From Carpediemonas membranifera (taxonomy: Eukaryota; Fornicata): 64,000 nucleotides of DNA. The DNA lies in assembly GCA_019828565.1 (NCBI GenBank), contig JAHDYR010000005.1, forward strand, positions 62,001-126,000. The letters are read 5' to 3'. Positions 1 to 10,300 of this stretch are shown here, piece after piece. The notes under the pieces are model-generated. The model was not told where the DNA came from. It did no database searches and was given only the letters and a program-made list of their open reading frames with translations. Every line of letters starts with the position of its first letter. Positions within the stretch are counted from its first letter, which is position 1. Position numbers and translations under genes: made by a program.

Positions 1-220
1 GCTGCACCTCCTCTGCGCAGTCTGTGTGGGGTCGAGTCGAACAGGCGCGCGACTTGTGTGAGGACGTCCTTGGACCACAGGCGTTTGCCGGCCCTCGCCC
101 GGAGGCGCATGTAGAGCCAGAGGGCCGGTGAGAGGGGGTGTCCTTGGATCTCTGGCACACGCTTGTGGATGTTGGTGCGGCCTGTCTTCGTGCGCCTGAT
201 GCAGATCACCAGGCCACGGC
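1..220 (-). pseudogene. Tyrosine recombinase C-terminal fragment (partial, left edge)
   Basis: The minus strand is open through this stretch and reads like the catalytic half of a tyrosine recombinase. A TKTG segment sits where the catalytic Lys is expected, and an HRLRRGG block matches the H-x-x-R box. YR enzymes of this kind occur in DIRS/Ngaro retroelements and Cryptons. The first catalytic Arg lies outside the similarity I can see, and the nucleophilic Tyr end would lie beyond base 1. The similarity stops at about 220, where a Ty3-type element appears to begin with TGTTG, so the gene was probably cut by that insertion. It is not the same family as the YR at 23.7-24.8 kb, because the H-R boxes differ (HRLRRGGA versus HSFRRGAA). 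Confidence 0.55.
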
Positions 221-343
221 TGTTGTTATGGACAGTACACCATAATTTATATATTGCAGTTTAAGACCACGACACCTATGTGTCGAAATTATAAACATTC
301 CTGAACTAGGCTTAGTACGCCACAGTAATATTACTTGGGGGAA

Positions 344-1873
344 ATGGGAAGAACATCGAGTGAAACTGTTGAAGCGCCGATTCTTAGAACGATCGACTTT
401 AATTCATTCATGACCTTTATCGACACTTACGAGGACTATAAGCTGAAAGGAGGAAAGCGGTACATGCACGAGCTGGTTAAGGAGTCGATCCTCAAGCAAC
501 TAAGTCTAACGCACCAGCTAAGACTGTCGGAAGTTGTGGTGGAGAGCGAAGGGGATCTCACTGAACACCAGCTCAAGAAACTGGTTCTCTCCAAGCGTGA
601 CGAAGTGTTGAAGCAAACCCTAGCAACTGCTCTTCTACCCGATGATGACTACGAGAGAGCGAAACTATTCCAGTTCAAGCTGAGAGACAGCACCGACTTC
701 AACACGTGGCCAACAGATATGGCGGAATACGTGGCTAAGTTCGAGCGAGTTGCCAGCGTGGTCGACATAGAAGCCATCGGAGCTGAAGCGGTCCGGAAGA
801 TGTTTATCAGAGGCATTTCTTCGAAGCCTCTCCGTTATCGTATTGATACCCTCACCGAGGACTCTAACTTCAACGAGACGGCAGCCACGGCCATGAAGAC
901 CGCAGCCAAGATGGCGAGCATGATGAGGGCTACGAGACCCTTCTGGGAGGAAGCAAGCGGCAAGCGCTGCAAGACCGAGACCGACAACGTCCAGAAACCC
1001 AGAGCAAAACTATCTACGTCCGTATCTCAAGCTAAGTCCAACGAACGCAGCAAGAGCAGGTGCTTTAACTGTCACCAGGAAGGGCACAGGGCTCAGGACT
1101 GTCCGAAGCCGACCCTTAAGTGCGGGATGCTCGGTCATGATGCTGCCTCTTGTCGCAAGACGGGATTCAGTGTCAATAAACGACCGCAGTATTCCCTTTT
1201 CATGACTGGTGAGGCGGAAGACAGGCCGACGATGACCGTCGAGGTCGACAAGACTGAAGCTACAGCACTGCTAGACTCGGGCGCAACGGCTAACTTCATG
1301 ACAGAAGCGATGGCGGTGAAAGCAGGCATGAATATCGAAAGAGAGAGAGTCGAAGTCAAGACTCAAGCCGGCTCTCTGTGGTCTGAAGGCTACGTGGACT
1401 GCACTGTGGCAGCGGCGAGCGTGACTGAGCGCAGGGTCACATTCAAAGAGAGATTTATAGTGTTGAAGGCACTGACTGTTGAGGTTGTACTGGGATATCT
1501 CACTCTACTCATGCTTGGGGTTTTAACAATTCCCGGCCAGGTCGCCAAGTTAGACTTACTCGTCACTGGGGATGAGAAGGAGAACGAACCTGGAGAGGAG
1601 CAGAATAATGCGGCAGAATACGTCGCTAGGTTTCCTAGACTGTTTAACATGGAGACGAGAAGGGCAAAGCTTAGACCTATGACGATCGAGGTCGGAGGAG
1701 AAGAGCCAGTACTATCGTATCCTTACAGGAAGAGCAAGCCCCAAGAAGAGGAGATTGAACGCCAGGTCGCAGACCTTGCGAGGATGGGTATAATAGAGGG
1801 AAGTCACGTAGCAAGCACAACAGTCCACTGGTGCTGGCGAGCAAGAGAGGTGGAACCTGGAGGATGTGCGTAG
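344..1873 (+). pseudogene. Ty3 element 1 gag-protease and RT N-terminus
   Basis: The first ATG of the open frame is at 344. The protein has a helical Gag-like N-terminal region, a zinc knuckle (CFNCHQEGHRAQDC, near 1060-1100) followed by a degenerate second one (CGMLGHDAASC), and a retropepsin motif LLDSGAT (near 1268-1290). The C-terminus enters the RT leader, including a GIIEGS segment, then loses homology and stops at 1871-1873. RT similarity resumes at once in the -1 frame, so either a programmed -1 shift or a one-base lesion separates it from the downstream pol. Gag packages element RNA, and the protease would process the polyprotein. Confidence 0.75.
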
Positions 1874-4275
1874 ATTTTCGGAAACTGAACCTCCGTACGA
1901 CGCTCCAAAAGCGTCCGTTGCCGAAGATCGACTCACTGATAGAGTATGTTGAAGGTTGCAGACACTTCGCGTCTCTTGATATGAAGCATGCCTTCCACCA
2001 AGTACCACTAGCGAACCAACAGACCAAGGAGCTGACTGCCTTTACGACCGCTTCTGGCAAGTACCACTACAATTTCATGCCGTTCGGCCTGAAGAACGCG
2101 GCTAGCCACATGCAGAGCGCGTTAGAGGAGGTCTTAGCCGGACTAGTCTACGTTTCGTGCCTAGTGTATCTCGACGACATTCTTGTCTTTGGCAAAACCG
2201 AGGCAGAGTACCGCGAGAATCTCTTGAAGGTCCTAGCGCGTCTAGATGAGGCGGGAATAGTTCTCAATCCAGCAAAGTGCAAGTTCGACCTCACACAAGT
2301 GAGGTACCCGGGCTGGCTGGTGGATGGAGAGGGACGCAGGATAGATCCAGCCCGCCTTGAACCAATCAGAGCCATTCAGACGCCCCATAACCTGAAATCC
2401 GTCCGGTCACTACTAGGGATCCTCAATTGGTTCCGATCATTTGTTCCACAGTACGCTGACGAGACAGATCCGATTCTGAGTGTCATACGGTCGAAGACAT
2501 TCTTCTGGAACGATGAGCAACAGGCAAGTCTCGAGCGAGTTATGGACATTCTCCTCAAGAACGAAAACCTGTATCACTTCAGCTATGATCTGGAGACTGA
2601 ACTCTTTACAGACGCCAGTGATCTCGGTGCTGGGGGAGTGCTCTACCAAAACCACGAGGGTCGACTGTGTCCAGTGGCCTATTTCGCCCACACATTTACC
2701 GCCGCAGAGAGAAGATGGTCAACCTACGAGAAAGAGGCGTTCGGCATCCTCTTTTGCGTGAGAAAGATGCAACGCTGTTTAATGAGTGTTCGCTTTACGA
2801 TCCATACCGATCATCGAAACCTAGTATTTCTCTGGAGCTCAAGCAATGATAAGGTTGCCAGGTGGAGGCTCGAGCTCGGACAGTACGACTTCGACATCGT
2901 CCACGTTGCGGGCGAACAAAACGGTGTAGCCGACGCAATGTCACGCAATACCGTCCGCCTGGATCTCTTAGAAGCGGACGAACGCCGTCAAATGATTGCG
3001 GAGGTGCACGGGGGAGCCCAAGGACACCTAAGGGCGCGAGAGGTTGTTAGGAGGCTTCGACTGGCGGACAAGTCTTGGAAATGCATGTGGAGCGACGTGA
3101 GAGCATTCATCAAGCAGTGCCCCATATGCCAACGCCTAGTCCCGCCCGCTACAAGAGCCACGTCGATGCTGAAAACGCTGAAGTTGACCCCGTTCGAGTG
3201 TGTTCAAATGGACACCATTGGTCCTCTCACTGAATCTGGCGGTTGTAAGTACATAGGGGCTTGGATTGACGTCCTGAGCCGATTCACGAAGCTCTACGCG
3301 GTCGAGTCTACTGCGGCAACAACAGCGGCGACGACGATAATTGACCTGGCCTCCAACTTCGGTCTACCCAGAATCCTGCAGACTGATAATGGTTCGCAGT
3401 TTAGAAATAATCTGGTGGCCGACCTGACTAGCAAACTCACTCTCAACCATCGATTCAGCACGCCGTATCACCCACAGTCCAACGGGGTAATCGAACGGAG
3501 AAACACTGAAATCATGAAGCATCTTCGAGCAGTTTTACTGGAGACGAGCTGTGAATGGCACGAAGCGTTACCGATTGTTCAGAACATTATCAATGGAGTC
3601 CCGAACGAAGACCTACAGATGACACCGTTTGAGATCTTGTTTGGACACACAGACAGCAGGAGACCATCAGACGAGCAGTTAGAAGAAGCACTACAGCTCA
3701 GCAAGGAGACGAGGAACTTAGTAGCAGAGTTCAAGAAGGTGGTGACATTCTGCCAGGAGCGGGCTCGGCAGATCACCCAGCAAGTCATCAACGAGTCGCA
3801 CGGAGAGGAGGAGAGCGAGTATCAGTACCCTATACAGTCTTGGGTTCTCGTACGATACGCTGGGAAGCCCCCGAAGCTCGGTCCTCAGATGCGTGGGCCG
3901 ATGAAGCTGCTCGACCTGGCCGAGAAACGGGCGAGACTGGAAGACGTCGTCACAGGAAGCATCGTGACGGTACACATCGATAGACTGGCCCCCTTCCACA
4001 CAACGCTGAGCAACCAGGAGGTCATCAACATGCTCGCTAGGGAGGCTGGGGAGTACGAGGTTGACTTCGTGACGGACCACCAGTTTAAGGATCGCAAGCT
4101 ATGCCTCAAGATACGCTGGCTGGGATTTGAGCCGGAGGAGGACAGTTGACTTGACTTTACAGCCGATGTGAACAAGCTGCAGGCCCTGGACCTTTATGCG
4201 GCGGAGCATGAGGACGTACATAGGTTCCTGGACGCGTATGACCGGAGAAGGCGTCCGAGGAGGTTAAAGACATAA
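1831..4275 (+). pseudogene. Ty3 element 1 pol: RT, RNase H, integrase, chromodomain
   Basis: The RT core contains VYLDDILVF near 2166. RNase H follows (LFTDASDLGAGGVL, then HTDHRNL). The integrase has an HHCC zinc region ending in CPICQ, and the D,D,E core is visible as VQMDTIGPL, LQTDNGSQF and HPQSNGVIERRN. The C-terminal chromodomain-like segment reads IRWLGFEPEEDS and then meets TGA at 4147-4149. The same frame stays open for 41 further codons to TAA at 4273-4275 and keeps chromodomain-like sequence, so the TGA replaces the expected Trp codon (TGG to TGA). Other host genes here end in TGA, so this is more likely a nonsense mutation than code reassignment. Confidence 0.8.
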
Positions 4276-4529
4276 TATTTATGGCATTGAGGCCACTAGA
4301 GCATCATTCCGTTGTAACGGAAGGCAGGAAATATTGATATTGCTTCGTTATGAAGAAATTGGCTGTAACTCGCCAACGGAGCGAATTGGAGTCTAAAAAC
4401 ATGCTTTTCGTGTTCTAGGAACCGACACGACAAATCAGTAAGCAATTGGCGTCTTTCATGATAGAAGGCCATATTGACCTAAAAATGCACTGAGGACAAA
4501 CATCCCATACGGAATAGAGGGATATGAAG
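4276..4529. other. Non-coding stretch after Ty3 element 1
   Basis: I see no gene, RNA or LTR here. The expected 3' LTR of the preceding element (starting like the sequence at 221) is not recognisable. The stretch is AT-richer than its surroundings. Confidence 0.5.
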
Positions 4530-5107
4530 GCAATAATGAGGAAAACCCACTTCTTCGCTGGTGCTGGTCCGCGCGGTCGGCCGGTGGCCTCCTTTGCTAC
4601 CGCGAACACCACTTGGTGTGCGTACGTCGGGAGTTGCAGGCCGATGAGGTGGCCGTGGCGCTCTATTTGCGAGAATTTGGCCTGAAGTGACGTCTTGCCG
4701 ATCGAATGTGCTTGTTCTTCCGCCCATTGCTGGCATTCCTGCTCTGTAGGGTTCAATGAGGTGTTGGCTTGCGATGTTGCCTGCAATGGCGCGGCGGTAT
4801 GGCGCAGAAAGCAGCAGTAACGCCTTGTATTCGACTATTGACTTGAAATTGTTGTCATTGTCGGGACGAATAGCGCTAAGAGCCGAACTTTGCCGTTTGC
4901 CTCGACTTTCTGGAGCTCCGAGTCGATGAACTCGCAGGCCGGAATCACGAACCTCCTGCGGTGCGTCGCCAATCGCTTGAGCCCACTCACGGCTGGGCTC
5001 CATATGTCCGGTATAACGAGTGTGGCTGCTGACCGAACGGAGTGGGGGTCGGCGCAGCTGCCCCCTGATGAAATTCGAAGTAGCTTGGCGTACACTCGGC
5101 CCAGCAT
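4530..5107 (-). pseudogene. Decayed ORF of unknown function
   Basis: On the minus strand one frame gives protein-like sequence in two blocks separated by a single in-frame TAG at 4835-4837. The upstream block runs from about 5107 and includes EFIDSELQKVEANGKVR. The downstream block includes ECQQWAEEQ and HGHLIGLQLPTYAHQ. I do not recognise a family. The position between a Ty3 element and a truncated Ty3 fragment suggests it is part of another decayed mobile element or a disrupted host gene. Competing open frames overlap it on both strands, so support is weak. Confidence 0.25.
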
Positions 5108-5254
5108 GGCCCATGGCGGCGCCAGGAAGACTCTTTTCCCGGTCCAGTCGGCCTGCAGCCCTTGGTCGGAGTATCGCAGACTTGAGACGACGAAGCCTGG
5201 TAGGAGCAGGTCCTTCTCCGAGTGCCCGGATACGTCGATCTCCGACGGTCCCCA

Positions 5255-6004
5255 TAGACTGCCTTAACCTGGATCAAGGACCGCCTCTTGAACGAGGAAG
5301 TCCTAGTCCACCCACGTCCCGGAGAGGCACTGCATTTATTTACAGACGCCTCTGACGTCGGGATAGGCGGTGTACTGACCAACTCTGAGGGGAAACCCGT
5401 CGCATATTTTGCCAAGACTCTCTCGTCGACACAAAGACAATGGAGCACTATCGAGAAAGAGTGCTTCGCAATATTCCACGGCATTACGAAGCTAAGGCGC
5501 TACCTAGCCGGCAGAGTGTTCGAAATCCACACAGACTACCGCAATTTGACTTACATGCATCATAATATCAACGCTAAGGTCATGCGCTGGGCCATGGCAC
5601 TCTCCGAGTACGACTACAGCATCAGCCACGTCGCTGGGGTCGACAACGGCGCCGCCGACGCTCTCTCTCGATTATTCACTCTGGACGACGTCCCTGACGA
5701 ACGCTTCACCACCTTCCAAGCTCACCACAATGGCTCAGTAGGCCATCTTGGCCGTGACGCCATCTGCCGGAAAATCGCACAAGCGGGCCTCTCATGGCCC
5801 GGCATGAAGTCCGACGTCCGACGTCGGTTCATTAGCGAATGCCCGGTTTGCCAGCTGGTGCGCTCTAAGCGATCCACTATCCCGTCAGAACGCCACTCTC
5901 TCATGGGGAGCTATCCCTTCGAAGTGGTCCAGGCTGACTCGATCGGCCCCATGGACGTCCCCGGGTGCCACTCCACATTTACATTTATACATTCGGCGAA
6001 ATGT
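5255..6004 (+). pseudogene. Truncated Ty3/gypsy fragment: RNase H and integrase zinc region
   Basis: Similarity begins abruptly at the RT/RNase H connection (TALTWIKDRLLNEEVL). It continues through a good RNase H (LFTDASDVGIGGVL, HTDYRNLTYMHH, GVDNGAADALSR) and an integrase HHCC region (GHLGRDAICRKI to CPVCQLV). It ends shortly after the first catalytic Asp segment (VVQADSIGPM). The frame then runs into unrelated sequence and stops at about 6005. Both ends are missing, so this is a dead internal fragment. It is related to, but clearly different from, the element at 221-4275. Confidence 0.8.
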
Positions 6005-6424
6005 TGACAACCCAGCCTTGTCTTGAACACCACCGGCCAATTTTGGTCGCTGAACAACATGGTACAACGCATAATTCACGAAAACGGACGCATCGGGGAG
6101 ATTCGACCAAACAAGGAAAGGTCCTTCTGGCGAACTCGGAAGAGAGTCTAGAAGGGGACAAGTCTATCCTTTAGCGATATTTATGCGTCTATAAGACAAA
6201 TACTGATGTTGTTATTCATGTATAGCGTCGTTCGCGGCAAGCCGATCGACGAAGGATGAGAAAAGCAAAAAAACGGGTCCACATACCACGGCATATCCGA
6301 ATCCAAGCCATCCAGGCCATTTGTGAATTTTTAGGATCGGATCAAAACAATCAAACACATTACGGACCATTGACGGTCCGTGGAGGGGCGGAGAGCCCTG
6401 ATAAGATGAACCCTTGCGCGCATA
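6005..6424. other. Non-coding stretch between mobile fragments
   Basis: I see no convincing coding sequence. This stretch would contain the 3' end of the transposon whose transposase lies at 6425-7089, but I could not identify a terminal inverted repeat. Confidence 0.4.
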
Positions 6425-7089
6425 TCATGATTTCACACAGTGGTACCACAAATATTCGATCAGTAATTTTTGACCGTCATAAAGAGATGGCATGACTCGT
6501 TGGCGCATCAGATCGCGACGAACCCAGCTGAACACTTGCTCACATGGATTCAAGATCGGACTATAGGGCGGGAGATAGAGCAGACGGCATCTGTCAGTGC
6601 TGCTGGTCTCCATATCTTTCTTGCGTCGAAGTGGCACTCGTCCATGAAGAAGACATCTCTCGCGTCCATCGCGGCTGTTGCGGCGAATGCCACCTTCATG
6701 AATGACATCATGGCCTTGTGATCGGACAAAGTCCATCGAGTGTCACCGGTCTTTCTGGTTACGCCAGCTTCTGCTAGCATCTGGCTGACTCTGGCCCTCG
6801 TGTACTCCCGGCCGAAGTTGGTCTTGATGAGCTGGACAATGTCACAAAGGAAGTAGTCACGTTGATTCACGACCTTTGCAACGTACTTTCTAACTTCAGA
6901 TGCACGATATTGAGCGCTATTCGGTGTCTTGACGGGCTTATCCTCATCGATATTGTCCAACATCTTTCTTACGTGGCTTGCTGAGCCGCAATGCCAGACA
7001 TTCTGGCAGAATTCGACGATTGCTGATACAGGGGTACCTGCCTGAAACTCGTCGACAATGTATATCTGCATTTCAGTTGGATACACCAT
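6425..7089 (-). pseudogene. Tc1/mariner/IS630-type DDE transposase, internally deleted
   Basis: The likely start is the ATG at 7089 (MVYPTEMQIYIVDEFQAG). The N-terminal half has helix-turn-helix-like sequence and a GVTRKTGDTRWTLSDHK segment. The first catalytic Asp lies in VFFMDECHFDARKIW. About 30 residues later, in another frame, the sequence reads LYLPPYSPILNPCEQVF, the signature around the third acidic residue of IS630/Tc1 enzymes. In intact relatives these motifs are far more than 100 residues apart and flank the second catalytic Asp. The central part is therefore deleted and the enzyme cannot be active. A 17-bp direct repeat (TTGTCGCAAAAAAGTCT) just upstream, near 7106 and 7200, flanks a TTTC microsatellite. 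Confidence 0.75.
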
Positions 7090-7177
7090 TTTCAATCCTG
7101 CTCCCTTGTCGCAAAAAAGTCTTTGCTCCAAGATAACGGGACGAAAGCTCAGTCCGGGGCCAGATACCAAGCCATAA

Positions 7178-7200
7178 ACTTCTTTCTTTCTTTCTTTCTT
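7178..7200. repeat. (TTTC)n microsatellite
   Basis: Four to five tandem TTTC units lie upstream of the dead transposase. They are followed directly by a copy of the short sequence TTGTCGCAAAAAAGTCT that also occurs about 93 bp to the left. Confidence 0.8.
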
Positions 7201-7324
7201 GTCGCAAAAAAGTCTTTCCCTGCAAAATGCTTTCAAAACGCTTATTCAAAACTTTACGCACGATATATCAAACGATTTAGCACTCTCACATGAGGAGCCG
7301 CGAATAGATTTAGAAAGATGCGTG

Positions 7325-10300
7325 CTACAAAGAATCATCTGGGAAAATCTCGACGAATGCATCCGTCAGTTTCGAAGGGAGCTCATCTCTTGGAAGCATC
7401 TTGAACAGGACACCAAAATGGCGCCTTGTCTTGGAAATTCGAATAATGGTTCTAAAGAGATAAACGCTATAGAATATGATCAACAGCAACAGGAATACCA
7501 CCCAGAAGAGTATCATATCGCTTTGTGTCGAGCTAAGAAGCTCTGTGAAACGGTCGCGCAATATGAATGAGAGTCTTACAATCGCGGGAGCAACATCTTT
7601 CTCCACAGAGTCCACCATAAAAAGAAAATCATCAGTGGCAAAGTTAAAACTCTGCATATCAGCCGCATAGTCTCGAGCACTTGACAAGTATGCCTGCGAC
7701 ACAGTTATAATGCCATGCTTCGTGGCCGAGTAAGGTCGTGAATACGAAGCATCGCAGTATTTGTCGAGGATTCTGACACACTCAGCATCGTAGAGCAGGT
7801 CGACGATCTCATCGCTGTAGGACCCTTTCACCCATGTGTCCTGAATGAAAATGTCCAGGAACATGTTATTCCATGAACGCCCCCATGATGGCATCCAGTC
7901 CCAGGCGTCGACGACAATGGCCTGATCACGAGCAGCGTCACCTGATAAATGAGAGACAAATGGTGCAGCATCGGCAAACTGGCGGGTCATGAGGGCTTGG
8001 GCGATCGTTAAGTTTGTGGGCGAGGTTGTGCCGAAGCCGACAGTGCAAGATGCGGCTGTGAGGATCATCCCGCGGAGCCTGACCGATGATTGATACTGAT
8101 AGAACATAGTGACAGAGGTCTGCGAGACGTCGGCGGTCTGATATATAGCAAATAGACACATAAGTATGTAAATCGCAGCGAATAGGCCCATCCAGCTGCA
8201 GAGGGCAGGGAGCTGGCGCATGGCGACACTCAGACGGATAGTGCTGTTGCTCATGACGACGCTATGGCGGCTAGAGGACCGCACGAGCTTGGTTTGACTG
8301 TCAGCTGGTACCCCAGACCCACTGTCCTGTTTCTCGAGGACCTCGAGCTTCTTTTGACTGGCCACCCGGGCAGTGAGAGCGTTGAACTGGCCGGCATCCT
8401 CGAGATCACCCTCTTCGAAGTCATCACCGTCAGTGATCACTAGTGGATCTACAATCATCCTCGTGCTCGCGGTCTGGAGCACAACCGACCTTGTCTTTCG
8501 ACCCACACTCGAGGGTTGATTCAATGCCACCGCCGACTCCACAAAGTCAGCTGACTCGGCCCCTGTCTTCTCGCCGTCAGTGACACCGGTATCCGAGTTG
8601 GCGGGACTAGGTTGACTCGTGTCAGATAGAGTCGAGGCCGTCTCTGCAATATGCGGCAGGTCAAGACGAGAGCGGCTGGTATCACCGTCGCCGAGCTGTG
8701 AGTGCGAGTGCATAGGCGCGGGTGTCCCTAACCCACTCTTCGAGGCATTGCTGCTGTTGATGATCTCCGTTCTTGGCCAAGCCTTGCTATGCTCTGGGGC
8801 CGACCTAGTCTGATCGAGCTTCAACAGGGATGAAACATAGGGCGTCATCGTGCGGCTGGGGATGAGCTCGCCGAGAGACTGCACCTGAGCTTCTTCATGG
8901 GACTTGAGGCGGGAGTTGCGGTAAGCCTGGAATCGATCGAGGATTGAGACCAGAGTTTGTTCGGGGATCCCAGCAAACATCTGTAGTATGTGGACAGTAA
9001 ATGAGGTGTCCTTGGCCATGGGAGCGAGGTAAAGGAATATGGAAACGATGAAGCAGCAGAGAATGAAGAGAAAGAAGATGCATAGGCACAGAGCGCTCTC
9101 GATAACCACAAAAAGCTGTGAGACAACGAACACTCGATTGGAAACGTTGTCTAGGGCATCGAGCACGGTCCGGCTGGCCAGGGTACCTTCATACTCCAGC
9201 AGCGTGTCCGTGACGGGGGCGCAGTGGGTCGTCATATCAGAATGTCCGGCCTCCAACCGCTCCACAAAGCACTCAGCAATGGCTTCTGATACTTGAATGA
9301 GCTCTGAGACATACTCCATGAGCGATGCGGTCTCGATATGATGGGGGGCACCGCCTTGGTACTTAGTAACCGCAATAGTCTGCTCCTTGAGGAGGTTGGG
9401 CAGGTTGTAGAGGCCGTGCGTGGCTGCGACAAGCACCGTGTTCATCGCCGTATCAAAGATTCCATAGTTGATATCCTTGACAGGGCCGTATCTATCACCA
9501 GATATGGTGATATCACCATTAATATACATATCCGATGCGTCGTAATAAAGAGCCATAGTATCCTTGATGACGTCGATTGGCAGCTCCTGGATGAGTGCCG
9601 ACCATATAGGACCACAGTAAACAGTTCCGCTGACGAGGATGACGGGGTTAGCGCTCCTTGAAGAGACGAGGCCCATTGCGATGTGCTGTATGCCGGTAGC
9701 GACGCTGATGACCCCGATTGTCTGGTACATGATGTGCTCGTACAGTTTGAGGATGAAGAGACATGCGCCGACACTCACTGTGAAAAGGAGCGCGATGAGG
9801 ACAGCAGAGAGAACTGCACGGACGTGGAGGAAGGCATAAGAGGCCGTTGAGCCCTGGAGGTTGATAGGTCCAAACCGGAGTCTCGTCTTAGTGTCATTGT
9901 CGCTGGCCGGGGCGACCTCAAGCTCGTCAGCAAGACCCAGGAGCTCGTCGCAGTAGTTCTTCACGGCGTCTGTGCTGTTGAACAGTTGGACGTACTGACT
10001 GTACGACCGGAGCACGCGGGGCGTGGGGTTAGCGAGCATGCGCTGGTATAGCTTCTCAGTGCTGTTCTGCAGCGTCGATATCCGTTCAGTCGCCGTAGAC
10101 AGTGCCTTAAACTGCGATAATGTCAGCTGCTGGCCACGAGAGGAGAGGACCTGGGTCCAGAAGACGCCCAGAGCGTCTGCCAGCTGCCTCTGTGATCTTA
10201 GGAGTATCGCCATGTTCCTCTGTGCCTCTAGCTTACTAATAACGCTGCTATCCTCGTACAGTGCCGAACGGTACTTCGTGCAGATGAATTGGAAGTACTT

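Larger units (their letters stand above)
221..4275 (+). mobile_element. Ty3/gypsy retrotransposon 1, decayed
   Basis: Gag, protease, reverse transcriptase, RNase H, integrase and chromodomain follow in Ty3/gypsy (chromovirus) order. The left edge is placed at a TGTTG that follows the interrupted recombinase fragment; other elements in this window also have short LTRs beginning TGTTG or TGTGA. I could not find a matching 3' LTR or a target duplication, so the 3' end is probably deleted or rearranged. Two lesions are visible: a frame change between gag-PR and RT near 1815-1835, and an in-frame TGA at 4147-4149 inside the chromodomain. Confidence 0.75.

Noticed and set aside
6211-6219. TGTTGTTAT near 6211 as the 3' LTR start of Ty3 element 1
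   Set aside because: Only nine bases match the sequence at 221; the following bases differ completely.
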